From positions 558,001-622,000 of the forward strand of contig NW_024468909.1 of NCBI RefSeq assembly GCF_011745365.1: a stretch of 64,000 nucleotides of DNA. Reading direction: 5' to 3'. This DNA comes from Cryphonectria parasitica EP155 (lineage: Eukaryota; Ascomycota; Sordariomycetes; Diaporthales; Cryphonectriaceae). How positions within the stretch are numbered: position 1 is the stretch's first letter; each line of letters begins with the position of its first letter. Below the pieces are notes generated by a model. It worked only from the letters and a program-made list of their open reading frames with translations. It ran no database searches and had not been told where the DNA came from. The translations under genes were made by a program, and so were the position numbers. Shown one piece after another: positions 23,601 through 31,390 of the stretch.

Positions 23601-23877
23601 CAAGGAGAAGTTCACAGCCCTGGCGAGCAAATTGAACAACAACAACAACAACAACAAGGACGGCAACAGCAATTCCAAAAGCGAGGGGGAAGCGATGCCA
23701 CCTCCTAAATTACTGACGACCCAGTCCGGCGCCGAGGACAGGCGTCATCCAGGGTCACGATGGTCGTCCAAGAACGCGGAAGTCATCGAGGAAGATGAAG
23801 ATGAAGGCAGTAGGACTGCCGGAGAGGAGAAGAAGGAGAGAAACAAACCGGTCCAGGTCCTCGACACCAAGAACTGA
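14674..23877 (+). CDS. FMP27: FMP27-family bridge-like lipid-transfer protein
   Basis: A single open frame of 3067 residues. It starts with a membrane anchor at about residues 6-29 (FGVFVVLYLSSFVLFAVIRF), as in FMP27/Hobbit/BLTP2 proteins. These are known as long hydrophobic-groove proteins that move lipids at contacts between the ER and the plasma membrane. Diagnostic blocks are visible. GFWDKIRLNFHSRVRVAWKG lies near residue 1400 (the GFWDK domain). AWPPWVPMEVMSDYQ lies near 2180 (the WPPW domain). Long amphipathic beta-rich stretches lie between them. A Lys/Arg/Ser-rich loop lies near 1100-1130, a coiled-coil-like part near 1850-1920, and the last 450 residues are Ser-rich and disordered with an Asn run. 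There is no sign of an intron, which is striking at 9.2 kb. The start ATG sits directly before the anchor. The family call is firm; lipid specificity is not visible. Confidence 0.96.
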   Translation: MALLNPSFIFGVFVVLYLSSFVLFAVIRFLTGLSIQRIGYFSLRRLAYVPKDGIKIEIRGLGLNVHRPTFAQPTWLSVVVSELVVTVDIHELEASRISGTAAVDPDDPAVYNKGQDTRSSSPPSALNPPKTPIARRPTNTQKRSETWKQLTRIKERIKKLHRNVNWLRMVDVVATNSTVNIVGVGNVQFGSVTVAVDTRRKMVDRARFFWASGPRKGYGKRQAEWIMTVRSVLFTPLGAESLEVLDNLTLNVHGFLYETRDGLREASIALKLGRVHVPLDEVLDSIKRARESKMAAASTSPPLQEPMEEYVDKVIQEMDHPGSTDEQLMQTVSDSKEFVSSILRGIKEVQFAVSFVALTKKIEAVKTAGPPVILNASMKEVGIDLHRLDPKSPAHRMYFPSKDLAHEALLAALSISIGLDDGHGSPQRLMYVPMATTTVRTTLPSKTVEISGTSDPEQRNANILFANSVVTSPSVDLDPKHLPLLLAMMRPRPKGGSPQPPRERHGLISRLLPKANIKFSMHEPVLRIALPPVKKDADPDDFDLIISSISSISLDAESFHSTVEELHYSLASNLRVQSHNLYYQTSGGERFDLVETESFDLKVNLSASPDVQVVAAGNLQTFSIRLVRPEITDGLRQIIRQLRLRVEPDKRGYSKSQKEGNFLRSLPPWLLHFKLQASDFSAEIAGMDEEISNESRGMSLCLESWTAEYRAQRLDGLPRRGARKRASSRVSVSIDPDIIKNLPASPRKKHQTPGDGRRVAFHVRGLEAFIVESADRWEVDPFIRMPRFEVAFSTNTDNQGPVFHVHSHVKTLLVQYSLYRHYAIGVAVSVLRKAFMHGSGDVASPNIPSTPATPKHKSSGSQYLSPPMPDFPFQEPEDTSSGAELIAIDFKAAFVQIKADMPSDPPMMLHVYNLEAGRHRWSSPFFHTKLIRLYSEPPRMRGVWAKIISIKHGRLDYRESRRKMATGGYQDEKMYDIVTEAVRGAVPHEFIVSKVSDNITNVIKAVEQLHHRFKTGTNEYILDKGPVEPKNVPKVSFRTKALLFELEDGAFEWKLGMIYRAGRIEQMQRQAREEAFRVKVKKIHEEARRETSVRARSTGPRARSTHSGTSWRGRSQSADGRRPRSSSAGRERDRAPRYDPDNGCEITGHTLVSIADARARLNAHNAKSWKTRIDRFYAMARNGMNDIRSTFWGTGNVPDDLDDGEDILEVPERAALMSALIHDLHFTIDKPSFPMKHLPDFLHKVGKGMPRDMKYSLLIPMNVQISMGEAKVSLRDYPLPLLHIPCLKSSQSTRLPAVSFKTDFVIAEEFRGIESTRRVRVDVIPARNTESEGGNDRGFAIDVRRTIGPIKSYSDMTVDINTSLPTRITWGPSYQPAIQDMMMVIESFTKPQLDPSERVGFWDKIRLNFHSRVRVAWKGDGDVHFCLKGARDPYQVIGNGAGFMMCWRNDVRCNIHTDDDPKRFMIVDSGEYVLAIPDFSHYARDTVRRQDDNDSVLSEDSVKSGTVFKKVVMKLSGNVQWMAGLVFEQAIENGKRRFDFRPHYEVNLKAPNYAKAGENGQPYDAFRGFRSQYIHLSIAVRAPVDRDWASSEVEASRSYNAVHLTPRFFTHFFAWWSLFGGAMSLPVRQGALWPGREKSSKKFGRHLATIKYNLLFAPLFLSHIYKHKDVEDYDENAVSATGVKVRFDSFKLDIHQRREEFNTSDKSRKTQSRTTGMKIHAAQLDLASADIRAVSASIKGTTTEAIMKNNLGSLITQQQEDGTDLSKFTIPDNDFSWIDMDDFVELDWILPSEPNPDTKILPLAFCPRLTYFRQTDIGGVIAGDPERTSPFGSEPTHLCIMSQDDDPRRVQAQLVQQRLDQLDVQMQNHTRKIGDAELQLVRQGDDDLEAHNALNALLMHSSVLHDKKDFLENMLDQMTSSPVRSNESGSELGSGKSDTSVGSGEHSINLPTSAEFASDFLNRFVLHNLQLKWNNLLRNIILRYIHQVSQRRGFIYYLSRPAVKFILDIVEEQTKLKSAKASKDSAKHANRTNTNGTQGERDDIQDRIDKILQDGRKYVNADDDAKSAADDVPNVSMEDLTGGIAEGFTPQKSYHVRLIAPQIQLQSDKNTNNVVMITSKGMELKVVEVNDKERLSDSVSGLVQRRFLVNMDSTQFFVTHQKWFSTQLLSMYSGSTYGTPSGSAWPPWVPMEVMSDYQTDPVGFKRVVQKTSAMLRYDKYNTLRLKYNDDVNTGDGADGESNDTNAEKRMDNLTVEFPQARAICNSSQYYAIYVIVLDLLMYSEPLEKTRSERLEKIMLASDFSDLRGTPEMVIKLQERIRQLEDIKSHFQVHSKYLDKQGWQDRLLVERDLAACEDELFFMMKAITTSQRKYDSTQGNALLKWCISVKDIVWHLVRDANEPLCEFQLKDVEYDRTDNSDGSHINLIRVGKVLGLNLLNDALYPEMVAPFFEDPRTASVPEGQPMVTVYWYMLEAVAGIPVMDHFEVNLFPLKIQLEREIGKKLFEYVFPGMGGDKFSANGGKNDSPLMSKQNVPGGDNLAEEELLQEPMRPATAISERSAFDPGQFETRAGSLELRLRPTLTSDTKMSPTRSKAPSVHSSEKSSTFGFFRSSKPGLSKKKSWDSLRSTNLPRAGVNRTNTTLSSKNETSSVSSDTVKKSRFGLRRSENKNDEPSDDLTEMISRASNYMTFSHIKLPSVVLCLSYKGKGDRNIEDVHDFVFRLPTIEYHNKMWSNLDLALNFKSRVIKALISHTGAIIGNKFRHRPNVAQQSKLRELASSSVIIAAPSMSDSQNGSGDDSSSLFGHDFSRSPPRSIQESGSSIQIPRSNSRGSSIASSGKSMHSSQLQVTTNSTITAPSSGGESSQKPLTQIPTGPVVPSFQMMPPTPKERSPSDSSNNKYSGFGISMLRPSSSSSMRSFNSTSFGINQRRGSNMSSAAYSASSGSPEQVVSRSRTMLGGLKERSESGGKDAGAFFKEKFTALASKLNNNNNNNKDGNSNSKSEGEAMPPPKLLTTQSGAEDRRHPGSRWSSKNAEVIEEDEDEGSRTAGEEKKERNKPVQVLDTKN
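23635..23655 (+). repeat. AAC codon run in FMP27
   Basis: About seven consecutive AAC triplets encode a poly-Asn run near residue 2990, in the disordered C-terminal tail of FMP27. Confidence 0.8.
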
Positions 23878-25740
23878 ATGGTGGAACCCCATGACTTATT
23901 TTGAGAACGACAATGTTACTTCTGCTGTACATATATATACAAACCCCATCTGCATATCCTTGGGAGGGAACCGTATGGATTTTTTTGTGATTTGCAAACA
24001 AGGGTGTCAGGCAGGTTTTCTTGGGCCACTCAGTGCAGCAAGCACAAAGAGAAGAGAGAAGAGTATTGGGAACAGCAAAAAGACCGGCAATGGAGTTTGG
24101 ACCTGAACCTTTTTTGGTTGTTGCTATGTTGCGGACTTTTTTTTTTTTTTAAAAAAAATTGGGAGGCGCATGTTTGTTCGTTCTACACATGACAACTCTC
24201 CTCGGATCAAGGTTAGGGGTGGATGGGGGAATGGTCGGTGGGTGTTTCTTTGTTGAGGTCGACAAGACAGCAAAAAAGGGGTGGGCGGGCCTCTCGAGGG
24301 AGTTTTTGTTTGGTGGCGCCACACACTATGATGAGATGAGATATTCGAAAGGCAGGGGGAGGTAGACATATTGCTGGCGTGATTTTAAGGGGGTGTGGGG
24401 GGTGTTAACATCTATATATACTACTACTATATGCACAACTATGCGTCGGAAATCTTATAATATTCCAAGAATCTGGCGACCAAGTAAGTACTCGGTATAT
24501 TCTTGGGTCGGTGCTGCAGCTTTTCAACATAGTGGATTTTCGAACCAGAAATAGATCTTGAAAGTCTTGATTTCTTTCTTTCCTCACCCAGGGCGCAGGA
24601 GATTTGTATATGTATGCCTGTATGTCTGTATGTACAACTTCTGTTCTCGTGGTCGTCCATTTGCTCTTTCAATGTAACAGTCCATTTCCACGCCATGCTC
24701 ATGCAAATGCTCGAGTTCCGTAATAACAAAATCCCGTTTGAAAAACGCCGAACATGTGGATATGTGGTCGAACTCCAGACTTTCGCTACCCTTCCTAATG
24801 TTGGAAATCGCTTAAACCCCCCCCCCCCCCCCGGATTCAAGAGGCTGCAGGAGCCGTCATGTCGCGCGAGCAACTTCTCTCTCCGTCTCCCGCCAAACAT
24901 CTTTCGTTCGCCGTTCGAAATCAGAATAAATGTAAACGAACTGCAATATAACCGTCAAATCCCCGCGAAGGGGGAGTGGATCACCCAGAATAGAAGGTAC
25001 CAGAACGTAGTGGTCCTTCTAAAATAATGCGAGCGCGATGTTGCTGCCCTCGAAATACTCCGTAAAATCTCGATCCCCAAGGCTGGCGCGAAAGAGACGA
25101 CTGATCGAGCGTATGGTCCTTGTCTCGGGTCCGAGTAACAGGGTTTGATTGGTCGGTTCCATGGTCAGCCTCGGCCATTGTGACTTGTCATGGGCTATGT
25201 CTCCTTGATCGAGGTGGAAGTGATGTAACGGTGGCGAGTTCATCCGCTGAGCAAATTCTGCAAGTCTCTCCGCCGCTGGCTCCACCGAGCCGCCGGGCTG
25301 TGGCTCTCTTTCATACCCCAGCTCTTCCCTCAAATTCAAGCTTTTTGCTCTCGAGGATCGCGACGTGTCCAAAGAGCCAAAGTTTCCCAAAGATTACCAG
25401 TCCTCCCCACTCGCTTGCATGAATTGGATCTGGTGGGGGAATTAAAGCGTGGATGGTGGGGCGTGGGTCCTGTCGCTACTTTGCGACCCTTGTAACGGAT
25501 GCAAAATGATGTGTTGACATGACGAGTCAGACTCCTGCCAAACCGCCGGGCAAATCGCGATATCGGCTGTTCGGGCATCGTCTTTTTGATGACCTCGCAG
25601 AAAAGAGTCGTATCGCATTGGTGCAAAGTCTTTGGCTGGCCCGGATGAGTGAGGTGCTGCGTCGGAATCGATAAGCTGTTTCTGGACCGGTACATCGTGG
25701 TGATGATACCGTGGTGATAGCTATGCCCTGTCGGTATCGT
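23878..25740. other. convergent intergenic region with a doubtful open frame
   Basis: FMP27 ends on the left and the Ser/Pro-rich gene ends on the right, so most of this is 3' flanking DNA. It holds a T-run followed by an A-run at about 24138-24160 and 16 C at 24817-24832. A minus-strand open frame at 25019-25390 has fairly protein-like composition, ending in a segment with FTEYFEGSNIALALF, but no start, intron signals or family were recognised. Confidence 0.5.
24817..24832. repeat. poly-C tract (16 nt)
   Basis: Sixteen consecutive C about 0.9 kb downstream of FMP27. Confidence 0.85.
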
Positions 25741-27354
25741 TCAATGTGTAACCGGAACCCATCGAGCTGGAACGCCATCAGCGCCAATCTCGTATGCCCT
25801 CGCGCTCGCTTTTCTCGGAGGGAGGGCCCATCGGGCTCGACCGGGGCGTTGCTCGTCCAGCTTGCCGTTCTTGCGCATGGCCATCTCCATAACAGCCACA
25901 CGGATAAAGTCAGAATTTTCCCGCATCTCACGCTGGCGTGGGCCTGGAGGGAACGAGAACACAGCCTCCTTCCCTCGGGCTGATGGTTCGCTGGAGGAGC
26001 GCGATGCACGGGTGCCTGGTGGTGCGCTTCGCGATCGGTGGACCTTATACGTCTGCATCTGGATGGAAGCCGTAAAAGAGCCATGAGGACTCGCCGCAGA
26101 AGAGCTGGCTTGCGACTCCAAGCGAGCCGTCTGAGTCGGGTTGAGATACCTGCGAACGGCAGCCGAGGGCTCTTCCTCTAGCGTGGGCGGCATACGCTCG
26201 TCGGTGAACGGTACGTTGGGCTCCAGGGTCAGAATTGACCTCGTCAGGAAGTCCTCGGGTGGGATCGAGGGCATGTTCATAGATGAGAAAGACCGTGCAG
26301 CATTCCGTAACGCGCGTAGACTGGCAGTCAGATTCGATTTGAAGGCGGACCGGAATGGTCCAAACATCTTCGTCCCTTCCTTCTTCTCCTCCTCGCTTTC
26401 AGGTGAGGGATCGAAGACGGTGAGGTCCAGCTCCTCTGCGTCCGTCTCGCGTCGGTAGAGAGGGTGGTCCTCATTCTGACCCGGGGGCGAGGAGACTGGT
26501 GTGAGTGACTTCCTCATAGGACGTATCCTCCGAGGCCTTGAGGCGCTGTGGGGGCTCTCGACAGATGAGTACGTCTCTGTCGAAAACGAGTCTGCCAGCG
26601 AAGGCACAGACTCGCAGGACACCGTGCGGGTCGACATAGGTGACATAAAGGGGTCCTCTCCAGCCGACAAGAAATCATCCGCCAGTTCCTCAGGTGGGCT
26701 TAGCAAGACATCTAGAGGCCCTCTGATGAAGTTCAAGCTGAGTTCCTTCTCCGAATCCTCGCTCTGCAGGAAGGACTCGACGGTCATGCGCTTTTCTGTC
26801 TCCCTGGCCGGACGCTGTCGCGAGTTCCTCCTCGGGGCAGGAATGGTTGTGACGGCCAGCAGCGCGGCGACAGACGGTGGGATCGCATCAGGTGAGTAGG
26901 TATCCCTCCATCGCGGAGAGCTGGAACGATGCCTGCGTTCGTCATGATTCCGGTGAGCGCGGTGTGGAGGATTACCATGGGCGGCGATCTTTTTTGACTT
27001 TGTAGGTATCTGTACGGGACTTGTTGGAGTGGTTGGTCTCGCGTCGGCCGGTGGAGAGCTCGGAGGGCTAGAGAGTGGTGAGCCGTCAGCTGGCCTGACA
27101 GACTGGTGTGTGTTCACGGCCATCTTCTGCGCAGTGGTGGCAGTGACGTTCGCAGTGGGAAGGCTGCTCGGGAATATTTGGGTCGCGTCGCGACCATATC
27201 TTCCCCAGATCGATGTGGTGGAGGATACAGGAGATAGCTGTGGTGAGGCGAGAGGTGACGAGGTTGTGGAGGAGGCGGAAGGAGAGGAGCGAGAAGAACG
27301 GCGAGTCTGGGGCTGATTTTGTCTTGAGACCAGAAAGGACCTGGGAGACATCAT
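25741..27354 (-). CDS. Ser/Pro-rich disordered protein of unknown function
   Basis: One exon of 537 residues from the ATG pair at 27354. The frame stays open further upstream only with non-ATG starts. The first 200 residues are rich in Ser, Pro, Thr and Arg and probably disordered. Acidic patches follow (SFLQSEDSEKELSLNFIRG, PSPESEEEKKEG). A more ordered, possibly helical part spans about residues 330-400: GPFRSAFKSNLTASLRALRN, then PPEDFLTRSILTLEPNVPF. The C-terminal 80 residues look conserved: SDFIRVAVMEMAMRKNGKL and IGADGVPARWVPVTH. No signal peptide, membrane segment or known domain was seen. I do not recognise the family. The codon pattern and the length of the frame make a real gene likely. 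Confidence 0.8.
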   Translation of the reverse strand: MMSPRSFLVSRQNQPQTRRSSRSSPSASSTTSSPLASPQLSPVSSTTSIWGRYGRDATQIFPSSLPTANVTATTAQKMAVNTHQSVRPADGSPLSSPPSSPPADARPTTPTSPVQIPTKSKKIAAHGNPPHRAHRNHDERRHRSSSPRWRDTYSPDAIPPSVAALLAVTTIPAPRRNSRQRPARETEKRMTVESFLQSEDSEKELSLNFIRGPLDVLLSPPEELADDFLSAGEDPFMSPMSTRTVSCESVPSLADSFSTETYSSVESPHSASRPRRIRPMRKSLTPVSSPPGQNEDHPLYRRETDAEELDLTVFDPSPESEEEKKEGTKMFGPFRSAFKSNLTASLRALRNAARSFSSMNMPSIPPEDFLTRSILTLEPNVPFTDERMPPTLEEEPSAAVRRYLNPTQTARLESQASSSAASPHGSFTASIQMQTYKVHRSRSAPPGTRASRSSSEPSARGKEAVFSFPPGPRQREMRENSDFIRVAVMEMAMRKNGKLDEQRPGRARWALPPRKASARAYEIGADGVPARWVPVTH

Positions 27355-30300
27355 TGTGGGCGGCGGGTCAGGCAATTTAGGCCTGACGATTGATAAGGCT
27401 TGGCCGCAGCAGACACAGGACCGGCACGTCGGTGTTAGATCCGATTAACGGTTGGACATGACCGGCTGGCCCTTTCGTGATCCAGCACAGGCGCCTGGGG
27501 TGTCCTGTCCTCGTTATGGTGAAGCGAAGCCGCAAGCGGCCGCCGTGTAAGCTGTGGGGCCCAAAGGAGAGTCGTGGCCAACTGCGAGACGCGGGATGAC
27601 CCAGCAAACCGGGAAGGAGAACTATGACGGTGTTTTTTTTGTCTTGGCCTATGGCACTGCACGCACACGGCAGGATGCACGAGACCAGTGACAGACAGGT
27701 GTCGAAGCTGGCAGGGCTGGGCCTGGGGTTCCTCGGTGCTTGGTCGATGCGCCTGGATGGGGATGGGTGGTTCAGGGTCCAGTTGCGTGTACGTAACAGT
27801 ACGTAAGAGGAACAGGCGGCCTGGACTCTGCCGCGGTGCAAGAAAGACAGAGAAGAGGGTCGGTAACTGGCCAGATGGGTCGAGCTGGGCTTCCAGAAAC
27901 CTCCCTAAAGCGTCGAGATCTCGTTGGTCGCAGGGGCCCTGCTGGATCGAACGAGAAAAATCGTTGAGAGAAGCCTTTAAAGGCGAAGGCCGAAAAGAAA
28001 TTACTTGATGTAAACCCGAGTCGAGTCAAGATATTGCGTTGCCTCTGCGCTGCCTCGGCGATTCTAATTTTTCTGCACTGTACGAAGTGCAAAGAAATAC
28101 GAATTCCAAGCCACGACACAGGAGAATGACCCTCTCGAGAGTCCCGTGAAGAGGCTCTTCTTTGTCGCGTGTGGTCGGTCGCGTGTCTCGGCGTCTTCCC
28201 ACTTATGACATCCACCACATAGATCCTGGACCAAACCTGCAGCCTGTATGCTGGTTCGTAGGATTTCTAGGCCAAGCCCAAAGTCAAATTTGGCGTTGTA
28301 GGTGTTTGGTTGGTCTTTTCTTTCTTTTTTCCTCCTTCTTTCGTTGTAAAGTCGGCTTCCAACCAAAGATTCAACCAGCCAAGTTTGTCATCGGTTCCTG
28401 GGCTGCCGCTTGGTGTGACCTCATCGGAAGTCGGCGGAGTACCAATCAAAGGCCACGCACGACTGGAGCAGTACCCAAGTCTTGATAACGGGAAGAGGGA
28501 AAAGGTCGATCTCGAGGTCGCAGAGGGCGATAATGAATAGGCAGCTGGTGGATGATGGCGATGATGGCAATATATTGGTGATGATGACAATAGCGATGGT
28601 GACGAGAGGAAAGAGACAGGACAGCTGCGATAAGAGAGGGAAGAGTTGGACGTCTCGAGGAGAGAAAGGGACCTGAGGGATGTCTAGTGACAGTCAAGCT
28701 CCAGGCCCAGGCAGGGGTTGGTTGACTCAAAACGAGACTGCAGAAATGCCCTTGTCTCGCCTCGCCTTCCGGGCGGCCGCACTGATAGGGAAGCTGTTGG
28801 GCCTCTCAGCGCGTGTGCCCTGCAGTTGAGCCTGAGCCTGACCTGACGAGAGGACAAATGATTGTGTCACTCACTCACCCCAGTGTGTACAGCCACTATG
28901 TACGTACTGCGGTACGTACCTTGCTGATAAGAGAAGGAGCAGGGAAGATAGTCAGGGATAAGAGACAAGGGATGTCAGGGTCGTCCCGTTGCTTCCGGGG
29001 TACGTACATATTCCACTTACCACATTATCGTATGTAGTGCCGTTACTGCTGCGGCGTCACTGGCTAAACCCAATGTTCCTTCCTCATGGGAACATGACCA
29101 AATACGGGTGGCCACAGCATGCACAGTAGGAGTACATAGCGTTGCAGCAGCAGCAGGGGTACGTACCTTTTTTGGGCATGGGCACACAACTCTGCTCAGC
29201 AGAATGTCCTCCCTTCCCCACGCCGACTTGCTCGTTCACACGTCTGTGTTTTTGTCATCCTCACTACTATGGTAGGTCAATACCAACTGATCATCCAACC
29301 GCACACCACTCACCCACTCCAACATGATTTCGTTGGCCATGCCACTGCTATGTCGTCGATCAAGATGTCATCTACGAGATATCTAAATCCACGTATATTG
29401 GTTCATTCCTGTCCAGCACAACACCTCGCCCGCTCATTCCCCACAAGTAACGAGGCACGACGGCAAATCTTCAACCCATCGATCGACCTTCCTCTTTGCC
29501 TTCGCTTTCAATAAAGTCATTTTCCATTCCCGAACTTCTGTTTCCTTTCTCTGAAAAAATTTTCCTATCACGTTCCATGAGAATTGTGGTCTCAGAGCAT
29601 GCAGGGTCTTTTTAAATTGCCCCTTACACTTTTTGCGCGCAACTCCAAAAGTTCCTCCGGCCCGGTGTCGAATGAAATTCTTGCTTATTTCCACCCACAG
29701 CCGACGGAGCCGCCTTCTTAGAAGAATAAGTAGAAGAGTGAAGGAGAAAATTGAAGAGGAAAGAAATGTCACCATCAAAGATCTGACATAGGACCAAGGG
29801 CAGGGGATCCTCACGATTTGGACCCGCAACGCGCCCACTGCAAATGCCGGCGGGTTGGAATTTCATACTGCGGGTCCAAACGCAATAACAAAATACAACT
29901 ACCATTACCCACTGCTCATACCACCTGCACCCTGAGATTTGATCCCTCTCTCAAGCTCAGGGATGGGCTTGACCGCATCTACTCGCCATGATAGGAATCT
30001 CGCTTTCAGGGGCTTGGTGACAAACGATAGGTCTATGTGTGGTCGACGGTCGGGCTGCAGTAGAAAAAGTAACAAGGAAGACACGATATCACAAGACAAG
30101 GCAACTTCAGCTCCAGGGAGCTACTACGGTAAGGCGCTTCAATTTTTTGTCAGGACTACCCCTCCTTCGAGTCGTTCGCAGCATCATGAGCTTATCTCTA
30201 CCCCGCCCCTCCCCCTCGTACCATGCCATGCGTCTTGCCCCAGAACCTACCCACCTCTTGACTTTTGGGCATCAAAGCAGACATGGAAATCCGCGGCTTA

Positions 30301-31390
30301 CCGAATTCAGCCTGCAGCATCTTCCCTTGTCAAAGAAAAAAGAGTAATATTTCTAAGTAAAACCATGAAGAAGCAAAAAAAGGGGGGGCACATACCGAGA
30401 GTGGGTCGAAACAGAAGAAAAGAAAAGGAAAAGCCAATAAAGGAAAAACACACACAAAAAAACCACCCCCCCCCCGCGCATGACACAGATTGCGACCGCA
30501 TACCGACTCCTCCCCACGAGCGTCGTGGCGTGCACCGGTTGGTACGAAGAGTTAAATAGTACCATAGGCAAATGGCAACATCAATTAAAGTCATTCACAT
30601 ATCAAATTTCAAAAGCTTTCGGAGAAAAGAAAGGAACATAATAATCCTGCACGTGGCCAGATCGAGACATCTCTTATCCCTCAGCCCTCATTCGCCCGAA
30701 ACTCCCCCCCCCCCCTTTCACAGCTCATGCCTGCAGGCCTCAGATTCGGATGATATATGCCCAAGTTGTGCGTGTGACTAATGAAGGAGGGGTTGCAGGA
30801 GTGTGGCTGCAATGCATGTCATCAAGCACACACATCTGTCATGTGTGTTTGTGTGCGTGTGTGCCATAGTAGGATTGCGCAGCGCGCGCCCGAGGTGTCA
30901 CATCGGATAGGGAATTTCAAGGGACGGGGCTCTGGTTGCGGAGAGTGAGGGGACGGTGATCTGCAAAACAAAACACCTCGGGAAGATATTCTCTTGACGT
31001 TGACCAAAGGAGAGGACAGGAGATTTGATCTAACCCCCTTGTTAGTGTAGACAGAAGGATGAAGGCTTCATGATGTCTTGTACAATATGACAAACAATCG
31101 ATCATTATAATTGACATGTTCAATTCAACTCTTAAAGGCTGTGTAATTTATGTTGGTGCTCTTTGTTGCTGATCTTTGACGGGTTGTTGTGCCCAAGACG
31201 GTTTAATCAGAATCAATATAAGTTGAGACGGACAAGTTATGGCCAGCAGAGGCACAGGTCAACAGGAAAGAATCGATATCAATTGTCAATGCCTTTTCCC
31301 AACCCAACACCCATCCTTATGCACACCTTTTTGGGGTATTATATCACACACACATACAGCTCACCGATGCAAGCTTCTCAGAGTTCATGT
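27355..31390. other. 4-kb stretch without a recognised gene
   Basis: No frame on either strand looks protein-like with coherent splice signals. The left end must hold the promoter and leader of the Ser/Pro-rich gene and the right end the 3' UTR of RRP5. It contains GTACGTAC palindromes at 28897-29167, runs of 10 C (30466-30475) and 12 C (30704-30715), and a TG-rich stretch near 30838-30862. Space and distance would allow a non-coding RNA gene, but none was identified. Confidence 0.55.
28897..29167. promoter_or_regulatory. cluster of GTACGTAC palindromes
   Basis: TGTACGTACT lies at about 28899, GGTACGTACC at 28911-28920, GGTACGTACA at 28999-29008 and GGTACGTACC again at 29158-29167. Four copies of a self-complementary octamer core within 270 bp is more than expected by chance. 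A role as a protein-binding site is inference only. Confidence 0.35.

Noticed and set aside
29434..29905. Minus-strand frames with a hydrophobic stretch
   Set aside because: They begin with non-ATG codons, and the hydrophobic part comes from pyrimidine-rich DNA; there is no family resemblance.
29939..30559. 206-codon frame in the empty 4-kb interval
   Set aside because: Its composition follows local homopolymers (Lys from A-runs, Pro from C-runs) and it shows no domain or splice support.
30480..30560. GC-rich segment that could be a tRNA or small RNA
   Set aside because: It does not fold into a cloverleaf by eye and lacks the T-loop box GGTTCRANNCC in either orientation.
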